Shown here: positions 53,225 through 61,455 of the stretch, piece by piece | Numbering within the stretch: position 1 is the stretch's first letter | How the letters are laid out: every line of letters begins with the position of its first letter | Source of the DNA: Sphingomonadales bacterium | Lineage (GTDB): Bacteria > Pseudomonadota > Alphaproteobacteria > Sphingomonadales > Kordiimonadaceae | Direction of reading: 5' to 3' | NCBI GenBank assembly: GCA_011088215.1 | Contig: JAALKD010000001.1 | Location: forward strand, 20,902-84,901 | DNA length: 64,000 nucleotides | The notes under the pieces: model-generated | Database searches by the model: none | Seen by the model: the letters and a program-made list of their open reading frames with translations, nothing else | Told to the model about the DNA's origin: nothing | Position numbers and translations under genes: made by a program

Positions 53225-54388
53225 TTAACTCGCTACCGCAATTCTTGTCCGCTCATCGTTCATGGGCACTGCCTTGAGGGATACACCCTCAATGAAAGCC
53301 TCGGTCATAACCCGGGCTTCTTCATCGGTATGTTGAACTGGTGGGTGCTTGCAGAAGAAGGCCGAAGGCCCTTCGATAACACCGCTCTGCCCCCGATCAA
53401 GCGCAACTTTCGCGCAGCGGATCGTATCAATCGCAACCCCCGCCGAGTTCGGCGAGTCTTCAACCGACAGCCGCATTTCCAGGTTCATCGGCACGTCACC
53501 AAACAAGCGCCCTTCCATCCGCAGGAAACACACCTTGTTATCGTTTTGCCAAGCAACATAGTCGCTAGGGCCGACATGGATATTTTCGTCCGCAATGCGG
53601 CTAGCCGCAACCGACTGAACCGCCTCGGTTTTCGATGTTTTCTTTGAGGCAAGTCGATCCTGATTTTTCATGTTGAGAAAATCAGTGTTGCCGCCGGTAT
53701 TGAGCTGATAGGTACGGTCCATCGCAACACCGCGTTTAGCGAACAAGTCTGTTAGAATGCGGTGTACTATCGTGGCTCCAAGTTGGGCTTTGATGTCATC
53801 ACCGATAATTGGCACACCTGCCTTTTCAAAACGTTCAGCCCACACCGGGTTGCTCGCAATAAAAACCGGTATATTGTTTACAAACGCGACACCTGCTTCA
53901 AGGGCACATTCCGCGTAGAATTCTGATGCCTGCTGGCTACCAACTGGCAGGTAATTCATCACAACATGGACATCAGCCTCTCTAAACTCACGAACAACAT
54001 CCGCCTTATTAGGCTCTGGAGCATTGACCGGCATAAAACGTCGATCGTCAGGGTAAGCGGCCATATGATCAGAATAGCCGTCCAGCGCGCGGCCCATTTT
54101 AACAATCACGTCCTGTTTTGGAATATTCGCATTGAAAACTGTGGTGCAGTTCGGTGCAGCGAACACAGCTTCCGCTACATCACGTCCCACTTTGCGCTTA
54201 TCTATGTCGTACGCAGTGACAATCCTGATATCTGACGGTTTATAGCCGCCAAGGTCATGATGCATCAGTCCGGCAGCATCGGTATCATTTTCATCACTGT
54301 AGTAGTAAATTCCCTGTATTAACGAGCTGGCGCAATTGCCGAGGCCGATGACGGCGACATTGATGGTTTTTATAGGGGTTTCAGGCAT
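53225..54388 (-). CDS. ino1: Inositol-1-phosphate synthase (MIPS)
   Basis: Converts glucose 6-phosphate to 1L-myo-inositol 1-phosphate with NAD. The 387-residue product is of the short bacterial type. Seen: GLGNCASSLIQGIYYY (NAD loop) at the N-terminus, VFNANIPKQDVIVKMGRALDGYSDHM, GDDIKAQLGATIVHR and YQLNTGGNTDFLNM followed by RLASKKTSKTEAVQS, which carries the catalytic Lys residues. ATG 54388 preceded by GGAG was chosen over an upstream in-frame start. First gene of the operon running to the flippase; divergent from the ECF sigma gene. Confidence 0.93.
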   Translation of the reverse strand: MPETPIKTINVAVIGLGNCASSLIQGIYYYSDENDTDAAGLMHHDLGGYKPSDIRIVTAYDIDKRKVGRDVAEAVFAAPNCTTVFNANIPKQDVIVKMGRALDGYSDHMAAYPDDRRFMPVNAPEPNKADVVREFREADVHVVMNYLPVGSQQASEFYAECALEAGVAFVNNIPVFIASNPVWAERFEKAGVPIIGDDIKAQLGATIVHRILTDLFAKRGVAMDRTYQLNTGGNTDFLNMKNQDRLASKKTSKTEAVQSVAASRIADENIHVGPSDYVAWQNDNKVCFLRMEGRLFGDVPMNLEMRLSVEDSPNSAGVAIDTIRCAKVALDRGQSGVIEGPSAFFCKHPPVQHTDEEARVMTEAFIEGVSLKAVPMNDERTRIAVAS

Positions 54389-54481
54389 TATTTTTCTCCA
54401 AGCCGAACGATATGCATTAGTTGAGTGACGGAATGGTGCGAAGAAGCCCTCCAAAAAATATCAAAATAAATCCAACTCGTT

Positions 54482-55096
54482 ATGTCGCTTTTCATGTTAC
54501 CGGGTATCAGCTACTCTTTGAGCATGCTCGACGGTTCTGAAAAAAATAATACAACTGCAACAGACGCTTCTGTAGGCGGTCGCACGCTCGAAGAGTTGTT
54601 TCGCGCGCAGCGCCCTGCTTTAATTCGTTTTACAATGGCTAAAGTTCGCAACGAGGCAGAGGCAGAGGAAATTGTCCAGGAAGCTTTTATCCGTTTCCAG
54701 GGAAAATACGATGCCGAGATTATAGCCTCGCCGTCAGCATTACTGGCCCGTATAGCAACAAACCTTGTCATTGACCGAGTGCGGGAGCGCGATGCCCGCG
54801 CTGCGCGCGAAGATGCCTGGGGCAAACTCAATACCGAAGGCTCTGGTGACCTTTCAGAATCTCATTTGGGTGTCGATCCAGCGCGCACGCTAGATGCCAA
54901 ACAACAGATTGAAGCAGCCCTATGTGTTTTGGAAGGCATGCCAGACAAAACACGCAAGATTTTTATGCTGCATCGTTTCGAGGGTCTAACCCATGCCGAG
55001 ATTGCTGAACAGACGGGCATTCCTAAAAGTACGATCGAGAAACATATGATCCGCGCAATCAAGGAACTTGCGCCTTTGAAGGAAGGATACCGATGA
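54482..55096 (+). CDS. ECF sigma factor (FecI-like)
   Basis: Extracytoplasmic-function sigma factor expected to direct the fecR-like and TonB-receptor genes just downstream. Region 2 is seen at LEELFRAQRPALIRFTMAKVRNEAEAEEIVQEAFIRF (residues 38-75) and region 4 at LEGMPDKTRKIFMLHRFEGLTHAEIAEQTGIPKSTIEKHM (150-190). No N-terminal extension beyond about 35 unconserved residues; ATG 54524 is an alternative start. Short direct order sigma, anti-sigma, receptor is the classic surface-signalling arrangement. Confidence 0.9.
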   Translation: MSLFMLPGISYSLSMLDGSEKNNTTATDASVGGRTLEELFRAQRPALIRFTMAKVRNEAEAEEIVQEAFIRFQGKYDAEIIASPSALLARIATNLVIDRVRERDARAAREDAWGKLNTEGSGDLSESHLGVDPARTLDAKQQIEAALCVLEGMPDKTRKIFMLHRFEGLTHAEIAEQTGIPKSTIEKHMIRAIKELAPLKEGYR

Positions 55097-55168
55097 TGTT
55101 ATTCCGAAAATTATCGGAGGTGCCATGGGGGTCGTACCGTTTACCACACAGTTGCATGAGTGAAGAGC

Positions 55169-56191
55169 ATGGCTAAGTATGAAAAAAATGACATTGCGCT
55201 GGAAGTTTTGGACGCCGCAGCGGCATGGCACGCACGCCTGAACACAGGCGACGCATCCGACCATGACATCGAACAGCATATGGATTGGCTGCTCGCAGAC
55301 CCTGCGCATGCCGAAGCATTTGAGCATGTTGCTGCGACAATGCGCGACGCCAAAACGTTTGAACAAGCTGCGCGTGCTGCCTTTGCAGAAGATCTCAAAC
55401 CACCACGCAAGATAGATAGTGTTGCGGCTGCGGATGAAGGCTTCATGAAAGGCTGGTCGTGGCCCCAATGGGCAGTCGCGGGGGCGGTTGCCGCTACGCT
55501 CATATTTACCATTATGGCGCCCGGGTCAGGATTGCTACAGCCGTCTGCCCCGCTTCAAATCTATGCAGCGGCGGACGATGCAATTGAAAGTGTCAAACTT
55601 TCAGATGGGTCAACAGTATCACTTTTTGGTGGTAGCGAGCTTGCAGTTACCATGAAAAACGACGAACGGTTGCTTACGCTGACAAAAGGCCGCGCCTTCT
55701 TTGGTGTAGCCAAGGACGCTTCAAAGCCTTTTGTTGTGTTGGCAGGTAATCGACAGATCACGGTCGTGGGCACTCGGTTTGAGGTCATACTGGGCGTAGA
55801 TTTTGAACAAGTTGCTGTTAATGAAGGGTTGGTGTCTGTGGATACGGTACTGAGTGCAGACATCCAATCATTGTTGATAGAACCAGGCACCATCGCTACA
55901 TACAAGACGGGCAACTCTTCACCCGATATCGCAGAGGTTGCCGCTGCCGCAATCGGAGCATGGTCCGAAGGAATACTATCGTTCGACAATCGGCCACTTA
56001 ATGAAGTTGTTGCCGCCATACAGCAGATATTCCCAGAAAAGGCATTGCGGCTTGGTGATGAGAAATTACATGAAATGACATTTTCAGGCACACTTGTCGT
56101 TTCCAAATCCGAGGCCATGATGCGGCAGCTCGGTATGTTCCTGAATTTGAAACTGGTCGTTTCCAGCGATGAAATTCTCTTGCTTCCTTAG
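55169..56191 (+). CDS. FecR-like anti-sigma/signal transducer
   Basis: Single-pass inner-membrane protein that holds the sigma factor and receives the signal from the receptor. Cytoplasmic residues 1-95 carry the FecR N-terminal domain (AAAWHARLNTGDASDHDIEQHMDWL), residues 99-118 are the membrane helix (AVAGAVAATLIFTIMAPG), and the periplasmic part contains LSDGSTVSLFGGSELAV and VVGTRFEV, then an STN-like C-terminal region (ILSFDNRPLNEVVAAIQQIFP). ATG at 55169 used; a GTG three codons earlier is possible. Its end overlaps one possible start of the receptor gene. Confidence 0.9.
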   Translation: MAKYEKNDIALEVLDAAAAWHARLNTGDASDHDIEQHMDWLLADPAHAEAFEHVAATMRDAKTFEQAARAAFAEDLKPPRKIDSVAAADEGFMKGWSWPQWAVAGAVAATLIFTIMAPGSGLLQPSAPLQIYAAADDAIESVKLSDGSTVSLFGGSELAVTMKNDERLLTLTKGRAFFGVAKDASKPFVVLAGNRQITVVGTRFEVILGVDFEQVAVNEGLVSVDTVLSADIQSLLIEPGTIATYKTGNSSPDIAEVAAAAIGAWSEGILSFDNRPLNEVVAAIQQIFPEKALRLGDEKLHEMTFSGTLVVSKSEAMMRQLGMFLNLKLVVSSDEILLLP

Positions 56192-58730
56192 TATGGCTGT
56201 GCGGGGGCTGGAGAATAAACGGCGACAGTTTTTGGGTTTTGGTACCGCAATAATCCTTTGCATCTGCGCGTCGAGCCAGTCGGTTTGGGCACAGCCCAGG
56301 TTTTTTGTGATTGAGCGTCAACCGCTTCAGACCGCACTCATAGAATTTGCCGAACAAGCACAGCTCTCAATTAATTTCTCCAATTTCGACTTAGCCGGCA
56401 TTCAATCAGCAGGCAGCTCTCGAAACGTTTCCAAAAGCGTTGTCATGCGACAGTTGCTGGCAGGTACCGGATTCGGATTTCGCTTTATCGACAACAACAC
56501 GGTCGAAATCTTCAGGTTGCCAGCTGCTCGTGTTGCCAGCGATAATACGCCTCGACAAGCCGGCCCCGAAGAAGCTGTGGGCGTTGAAGAACTTGTTGTT
56601 ACTGCCATCAAATGGCCATCAACAAGTTTCGACCTGCCTGTAAGTGTTAGCGGCGTTTCATCTTTAGCTCTTGAAGACCTTGGGGCATACGACTTCCAAA
56701 CACTGGTGCCGCACCTTGCTGGCGTATCAACCACCAACCTTGGGCCTGGGCGCAACAAGATATTTGTGCGTGGCTTGTCAGATGGACCATTTGCCGACCG
56801 CACTCAAACGGTGGTGGGCATCTATATTGATGAAACGCCAGTCAACTTCAGTGACACCAATCCAGATATCCGACTATTTGATGTCGATCGCATTGAACTC
56901 ATCAGGGGGCCCCAAGGCACCCTCTACGGTGCAGGATCGCTTGGTGGCATATATAAAATTGTCACGACCAAGCCTTCTCTGGATGAAACTGAAGCGAAAT
57001 TTCGCGCCTCAACTTCACATACTGAAGGCAGCGGAGAAAACGCGCTCATGGATGTTGTGTTCAATATACCTATTATCCGGAACAAGCTGGGGTTTCGTTT
57101 TTCAGGGTATGCCGACTTGCGAGATGGTTACATTGATGATGTTGGTCTTGGGTCAAACAACATAAATGACCTTGAAATTTATGGTGCCCGATCAGCGCTG
57201 CGCCTGAAAATAGACGAAACATGGACTCTGGACGGTGTTTTCAACATTCAGTCCATCCGGTACGATGATTCACAATATTTCCAGCAGTCGCTCGGTAGAA
57301 ACAAACGTTCAAATACACTGCAGGAACCATACAGCGACGACTTCATGCAGGCATCCCTGACGTTAAAAGGCAAACTCGGATCTGCCGTTTTAACCAGTGC
57401 CACAGCGTTTGTTGATCGAACCGTTGAAGAGACAACGGACGCTTCGCGAGGCGTGCCGTTTTTAGAGGATGTTGGAAGTTTTCCCACAGAGTTACCCGAA
57501 TTGGGAGAGTTGGCCACTATCAGCGGCGTGAAAGACTTCTTTGCCAGTTTTTCCGTCGACGCCGCAGGGTATTTTTCAGGCAATGATATCCGGACGATCA
57601 GCCATGAAACGCGCCTACAATCAAAATCTGGGCGGCGACTTGAATGGCTTGCAGGGTTATTTTACTTAAATCGCAAACAATCAACTACCAGTCTTCTTGC
57701 CTTCGCATTTGATGATCAAGCCGCAAGGTTTGCTTTCGCTGATAACAGAATCGAGACCACTAGTGATTTTGCTTTATTTGGCGAGAGCGTTTTCAAATTG
57801 AACAATAAGTTAAGCCTGACTGGAGGCCTACGCTACTCCCACAGCAAACTCAATCTAAACTATCGCTCGCTGTTTGCCCCGGAAAGCACCGAGCAAGCGG
57901 TCGACGCGGGCAGGACGACAGATAAGTTAATTCCCAAAGGGGCGCTTCGATATGAGTGGTCTGATGAAGTTCAATCCTATTTTCAGGTGTCAATAGGATA
58001 TCGGGTTGGGGGCATCAATATCGATACCCCTCTAGGTGCATTGATTGCCGCTGACCCCGATGAGGATTTTTTTAACGTTGTCCCAGCCAATTTTCAATCC
58101 GATACGCTGGTGAACTATGAAGTTGGCATCAAATCCTATTGGTTTGACCGGAAGCTCTCGCTCAATCTTTCCGTCTTCTATGTTAACTGGTTTGACATCC
58201 AGTCTGACCAGATTGACAGCAATGGCCTGCCATTTGTTACCAATGTGGGCAACGCTCGCAATCTCGGTTATGAAGTTGAATTTACAACCCGCTTATTCGA
58301 AGGGTTTGAACTGCGCGGATCCTTTTTCTGGAACGATTCTGAATTACTGGATGACAACCCGTTCCTTGGCGCAAATGCTGGCGACCGGTTACCCACAATA
58401 CCGGAAAACACTGTCAGTTTAGCAGCACTTTATCAGTTTGACGTCGGTCCAAACTGGCGAAGTTCAATCGCTGCTAACTATGCCTATATCGGGGCTTCAG
58501 CGCTCCGTTTTGACGAAGATACGTCGCCGCAAATGGGCGATTACGGCATCTTGAATGCTTCACTTCAGATCTCCAATGACATATGGAAAATTGGCTTATA
58601 TGCGGATAATCTTACCGACACGAAAGCCAATACCTTCTCTTTCGGCAACAGTTTTACCATTGACGTGGATGAACATGTGACCCCACCACGACCCCGGACT
58701 TTCGGTATTTTTGTCGAACGTAAATTCTAG
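56169..58730 (+). CDS. TonB-dependent receptor with STN signalling domain
   Basis: Outer-membrane transducer. Signal peptide FLGFGTAIILCICASSQSVWA, then an STN domain (residues 45-115, FVIERQPLQTALIEFAEQAQLSINF), a TonB-box region (VGVEELVVTAI), plug (PVSVSGVSSLALEDLG to IELIRGPQGTLYGAGSLGG) and a barrel ending in RTFGIFVERKF with terminal Phe. It should import a ligand and signal to the FecR-like protein. ATG 56169 overlaps fecR; ATG 56193, just after the fecR stop, is the alternative (845 residues). Neither has a clear ribosome site. Ligand unknown. Confidence 0.92.
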   Translation: MKFSCFLSMAVRGLENKRRQFLGFGTAIILCICASSQSVWAQPRFFVIERQPLQTALIEFAEQAQLSINFSNFDLAGIQSAGSSRNVSKSVVMRQLLAGTGFGFRFIDNNTVEIFRLPAARVASDNTPRQAGPEEAVGVEELVVTAIKWPSTSFDLPVSVSGVSSLALEDLGAYDFQTLVPHLAGVSTTNLGPGRNKIFVRGLSDGPFADRTQTVVGIYIDETPVNFSDTNPDIRLFDVDRIELIRGPQGTLYGAGSLGGIYKIVTTKPSLDETEAKFRASTSHTEGSGENALMDVVFNIPIIRNKLGFRFSGYADLRDGYIDDVGLGSNNINDLEIYGARSALRLKIDETWTLDGVFNIQSIRYDDSQYFQQSLGRNKRSNTLQEPYSDDFMQASLTLKGKLGSAVLTSATAFVDRTVEETTDASRGVPFLEDVGSFPTELPELGELATISGVKDFFASFSVDAAGYFSGNDIRTISHETRLQSKSGRRLEWLAGLFYLNRKQSTTSLLAFAFDDQAARFAFADNRIETTSDFALFGESVFKLNNKLSLTGGLRYSHSKLNLNYRSLFAPESTEQAVDAGRTTDKLIPKGALRYEWSDEVQSYFQVSIGYRVGGINIDTPLGALIAADPDEDFFNVVPANFQSDTLVNYEVGIKSYWFDRKLSLNLSVFYVNWFDIQSDQIDSNGLPFVTNVGNARNLGYEVEFTTRLFEGFELRGSFFWNDSELLDDNPFLGANAGDRLPTIPENTVSLAALYQFDVGPNWRSSIAANYAYIGASALRFDEDTSPQMGDYGILNASLQISNDIWKIGLYADNLTDTKANTFSFGNSFTIDVDEHVTPPRPRTFGIFVERKF

Positions 58731-58770
58731 CGTATAGCTCCGAATATAGCCTATTTTTCAACTAGGTAAT

Positions 58771-58800
58771 GGAGGCCAACCGCCTCCGGTTCCGTCTTTC
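58771..58800 (+). terminator. Possible terminator after the STN receptor
   Basis: GGAGGC-CAACC-GCCTCC, a 6-bp stem at 58771-58787, followed by a pyrimidine-rich TCCGTCTTTC stretch. Moderate strength; it separates the receptor from the MipA/OmpV gene. Confidence 0.4.
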
Positions 58801-58832
58801 TTTCATAACTGGAAAGATTGGATGTTTCTCAC

Positions 58833-59696
58833 ATGGCGCCCCTGACCGCTTTCAAAAATCTATTGGTTCTTACATCGCTGGCCGCTATTTCACTTGAATC
58901 ATTTGCACGCGACGAGTCCGGCACTGGAATGCTCAGCGCCGCGATTGAAAACATCCAAGATGGTTTCGACCTCCTCATTTCCGATGACTTGAAGCTTAAA
59001 GACCTGAAGGTTCGTATCGGCGCTGGAATTGGAACACTACCGGACTATGTTGGTGCAAAAAACTACCGCACCAAGGTCGTTCCTTTGATTGATATTCGTT
59101 ATGGCCAACGCTGGCGGCTATCCAATCGGCGACTGAGCTTCAATGCAGTTTTAGTTGAAGGGTGGACAATAGGTCCTTTTATCAAACAAAAATCAGGCAG
59201 GCGCGAGACTCGAAATCCGATTCTGGAAGGCTTGGACGACATCGACAGTACCTTTCAAGTCGGCGTATTCACCAAATATAAAACCAAGAAGGTGCTGTTT
59301 AACGCTGAATACCGGCATGCTCTTGGAGCCAACCAGGGCGACAGCATACGCGTCACCTTCGGCCATGGTATTTTCAAATCCGGGAAGTTTTCTTCTGCTG
59401 CAGTGGCGAGCGCAAAATGGCTCTCGAGCACAGCGATGCAAACGAATTTCGGTGTCACAGCAATACAATCCGCAAACTCGACAGCAGGCCTACAAGTATA
59501 TACTCCCCGTTCAAGTGTGTCAGAAGCATCTGTCAGTTTGTATGGTCGCTATCAAATTGACAAACGCACCCGCCTCGTTGGTTTGGCGAGCTATGGCCGA
59601 CTTTTGGGTGATGCGATAGAAAGCCCGTTAGTCGCCAACGGTGTCGGCTCAGTTGATCAGATAAAGATAGGTATCGGCTTCACGGTCGATTTTTGA
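58833..59696 (+). CDS. MipA/OmpV-family outer-membrane protein
   Basis: Outer-membrane beta-barrel of the MipA/OmpV group, which includes scaffold and porin-like proteins. Signal peptide MAPLTAFKNLLVLTSLAAISLESFA, then VRIGAGIGTLPDYVGAKNYRTKVVPLIDIRYG, the family's characteristic first strands, and a C-terminal Phe (IGIGFTVDF). ATG 58833 chosen; a TTG at 58818 gives five extra residues. 287 residues. Placed after the sigma/FecR/receptor genes, it may belong to the same regulon. Confidence 0.85.
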   Translation: MAPLTAFKNLLVLTSLAAISLESFARDESGTGMLSAAIENIQDGFDLLISDDLKLKDLKVRIGAGIGTLPDYVGAKNYRTKVVPLIDIRYGQRWRLSNRRLSFNAVLVEGWTIGPFIKQKSGRRETRNPILEGLDDIDSTFQVGVFTKYKTKKVLFNAEYRHALGANQGDSIRVTFGHGIFKSGKFSSAAVASAKWLSSTAMQTNFGVTAIQSANSTAGLQVYTPRSSVSEASVSLYGRYQIDKRTRLVGLASYGRLLGDAIESPLVANGVGSVDQIKIGIGFTVDF

Positions 59697-59697
59697 C

Positions 59698-60750
59698 CTA
59701 TCGTCTGATACGGCGGCGATTCCGTCGTTCTTTTCCAATCAGAATTTCCTCCAGTAATGCAGTACCGCTTATTAAATGAGTGACGTTGTCGACTTCAACA
59801 ATCATCTTGTATTTCGCAAGTCGTCTGAATCGGGATATATCCGCCAATGATCCTGCCACCAATTTCTCGACACCGCTCAGTTGGTCCTTGATGAGAAAAG
59901 TTTCAAGTTCTATGTCGGTTGTAATTGTCCCAGAAGCTTTGCGGCCATCAAAAACTAGTTCGCCCGCGCCATTAAGTCGAACCGCCACATTGCCGAGTTT
60001 TTCCGACGCCCCAAATCGAGGTATCAGTATGACCTCGGTTTGGGTCGCACCAGAAGGGGTTTCAAAGTGGTGAATGAGCGGCGCAAATTCTCCTTCGCTC
60101 TCAATCGGTGTTGCCCGCACCCAGCGACGCAACGTGCGAGCTAGTGGAACGCGCTGTATAACATGCAGGCCATACCCTTTTCCGTGCCCGAGGGGCTGCC
60201 ATTCGCCGCCCGGGCCTTGCCCGCCAATTTCCGGCCCTGCCCGCCAGCGGGCAAATGATCGCACTATTGGAGCGTAGAGCGTGATTTCAGGCAGATTCAA
60301 CTCGTTATCTTTCGGGAGCAACTCTATCAAATCATGTTTAGCGTTGAAGAGCACATCAACCTCTGCCGCCGTATTGTGAAGCCGAAGCTTGTACCCCGGG
60401 TGAGCTCCCTCAAGCTCGTGTTGAAAAATCGCGAGATTTGGTGCATCGCCGGAAAATGTCCAACCATCCCGTCCGCGTCCATTTTTTATAATAACCGCAG
60501 GTTCGCCTGGCAGCTTGAGCGAGGCAATCATCAACCCATGATGCTTGCTGATCGGCAGGTTCGTGATCAGGAACTGGCTTGTAAGTAACGCGCCTGTCTC
60601 AAAGTAAAACTGCTGCTCCCAATATTCGGCATAGTCTCGCTCATCCGACAATACCGGTGCAATGGTAGTGGGCTGCGCGCTCGCAGGCAGATAGATGCCA
60701 AGCAACGCAAAAAAGAACAAAACATCTATCCATCCAGATCGTACAATCAC
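59698..60750 (-). CDS. Secreted protein of unknown function, possible lipocalin-like fold
   Basis: 350 residues with an N-terminal signal (VLFFFALLGIYLPASAQ). The body is beta-rich; YAEYWEQQFYFETGALLTSQFLITNLP followed by KNGRGRDGWTFSGDAP recalls the double lipocalin folds of AttH/CrtC/Svf1-type proteins, but I cannot show homology. The C-terminus is very basic (KERRNRRRIRR). It is convergent with the MipA/OmpV gene, 1 bp apart. Such folds bind or modify lipids and isoprenoids, which would suit the envelope genes nearby (speculative). Confidence 0.5.
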   Translation of the reverse strand: MIVRSGWIDVLFFFALLGIYLPASAQPTTIAPVLSDERDYAEYWEQQFYFETGALLTSQFLITNLPISKHHGLMIASLKLPGEPAVIIKNGRGRDGWTFSGDAPNLAIFQHELEGAHPGYKLRLHNTAAEVDVLFNAKHDLIELLPKDNELNLPEITLYAPIVRSFARWRAGPEIGGQGPGGEWQPLGHGKGYGLHVIQRVPLARTLRRWVRATPIESEGEFAPLIHHFETPSGATQTEVILIPRFGASEKLGNVAVRLNGAGELVFDGRKASGTITTDIELETFLIKDQLSGVEKLVAGSLADISRFRRLAKYKMIVEVDNVTHLISGTALLEEILIGKERRNRRRIRR

Positions 60751-60940
60751 TTTTTGATCTCCGTTCAGTTTCGTGTCTTGAACGGATAGCTCGGCTCTCC
60801 ACCTCCATCAGGGGACCGTCTTGGTTTAATCACGAGCTGTTAATAGTTGCGGAGATAGAATTGTAGGCCGCTTACCTAAGGGCGTTTCTTCCCTGTCCAT
60901 AGCACTATTTCGACGTACTGATGCACGCCTACACCGGCGG
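60751..60940. other. Upstream region of the secreted-protein gene
   Basis: 190 bp up to the attachment-like repeat; no gene, operator or strong hairpin recognised. Confidence 0.4.
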
Positions 60941-61053
60941 TTGAACCTACGACCTTCAGGTTACGAGCCCGATTGACAGATGCATAAGATATTGAAATAT
61001 ATAGACAATAAATTCTATAGAAAATAATGTGATAAAAACTGTTCTAGGCGAAT
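60941..61053 (-). repeat. tRNA-fMet 3'-fragment plus flank (att-like repeat B)
   Basis: Minus strand gives GGGCTCGTAACCTGAAGG then TCGTAGGTTCAA, close to the anticodon and T arm of an initiator tRNA; the acceptor end is not conserved. The following AT-rich stretch (AATAAATT, AAAATAATGTGATAAAAACTG, TTCTAG) aligns with the flank of repeat A at 19541-19594. The copies have the same orientation and are about 41.4 kb apart. It directly abuts a gene fragment cut at this point. Confidence 0.68.
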
Positions 61054-61070
61054 AGTTTGAAAAACTGGCT

Positions 61071-61410
61071 TTCCGGCTTTGGCCGCACACAAGCACCAGT
61101 TTATCATAAGTTTGCGTGTTACCATCAGCAGTCGTAATGAATTTTGCGCTGCGATTAATCGCGATAACAACTTCGCCTATATGCAGATTAATTTGTTTAG
61201 CTTCATAGAATTTCGCAGAGCGTAAAAAAGTCGCTCTGTATCTAAGGTGCCTTCAAGATACTTCTTCGAAAGTGGTGGTCACAGATACGGTGGGTACTCT
61301 TCGTCGCAGAAGATATCAATCGACCCTTGAAAACCACCTCGGCGTATACTATCAGCGATCTGCAATCCGGCGTTTCCGCCTCCAACTATGACCACCTTCT
61401 CTACATCCAT
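61071..61410 (-). pseudogene. Truncated flavoprotein (ferredoxin/rubredoxin reductase-like)
   Basis: Reading from ATG 61410: MDVEKVVIVGGGNAGLQIAD, the FAD-binding start of a ferredoxin-reductase-type NAD(P)H oxidoreductase, then IFCDEEYPPY. A TGA replaces the expected Arg/Gln region before PPLSKKYLEGTL, and a frameshift follows near ERLF; the next frame continues RSAKFYEAKQINLHIGEVV and TYDKLVLVCG. The sequence then ends at the att-like repeat, with the remaining two thirds missing. It probably once supplied electrons to an oxygenase of the ring-cleavage genes downstream. Confidence 0.78.
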
Positions 61411-61455
61411 AACAACCCCCATATGCAAACACTTCGATCAAACCGCAAGTGTTAA

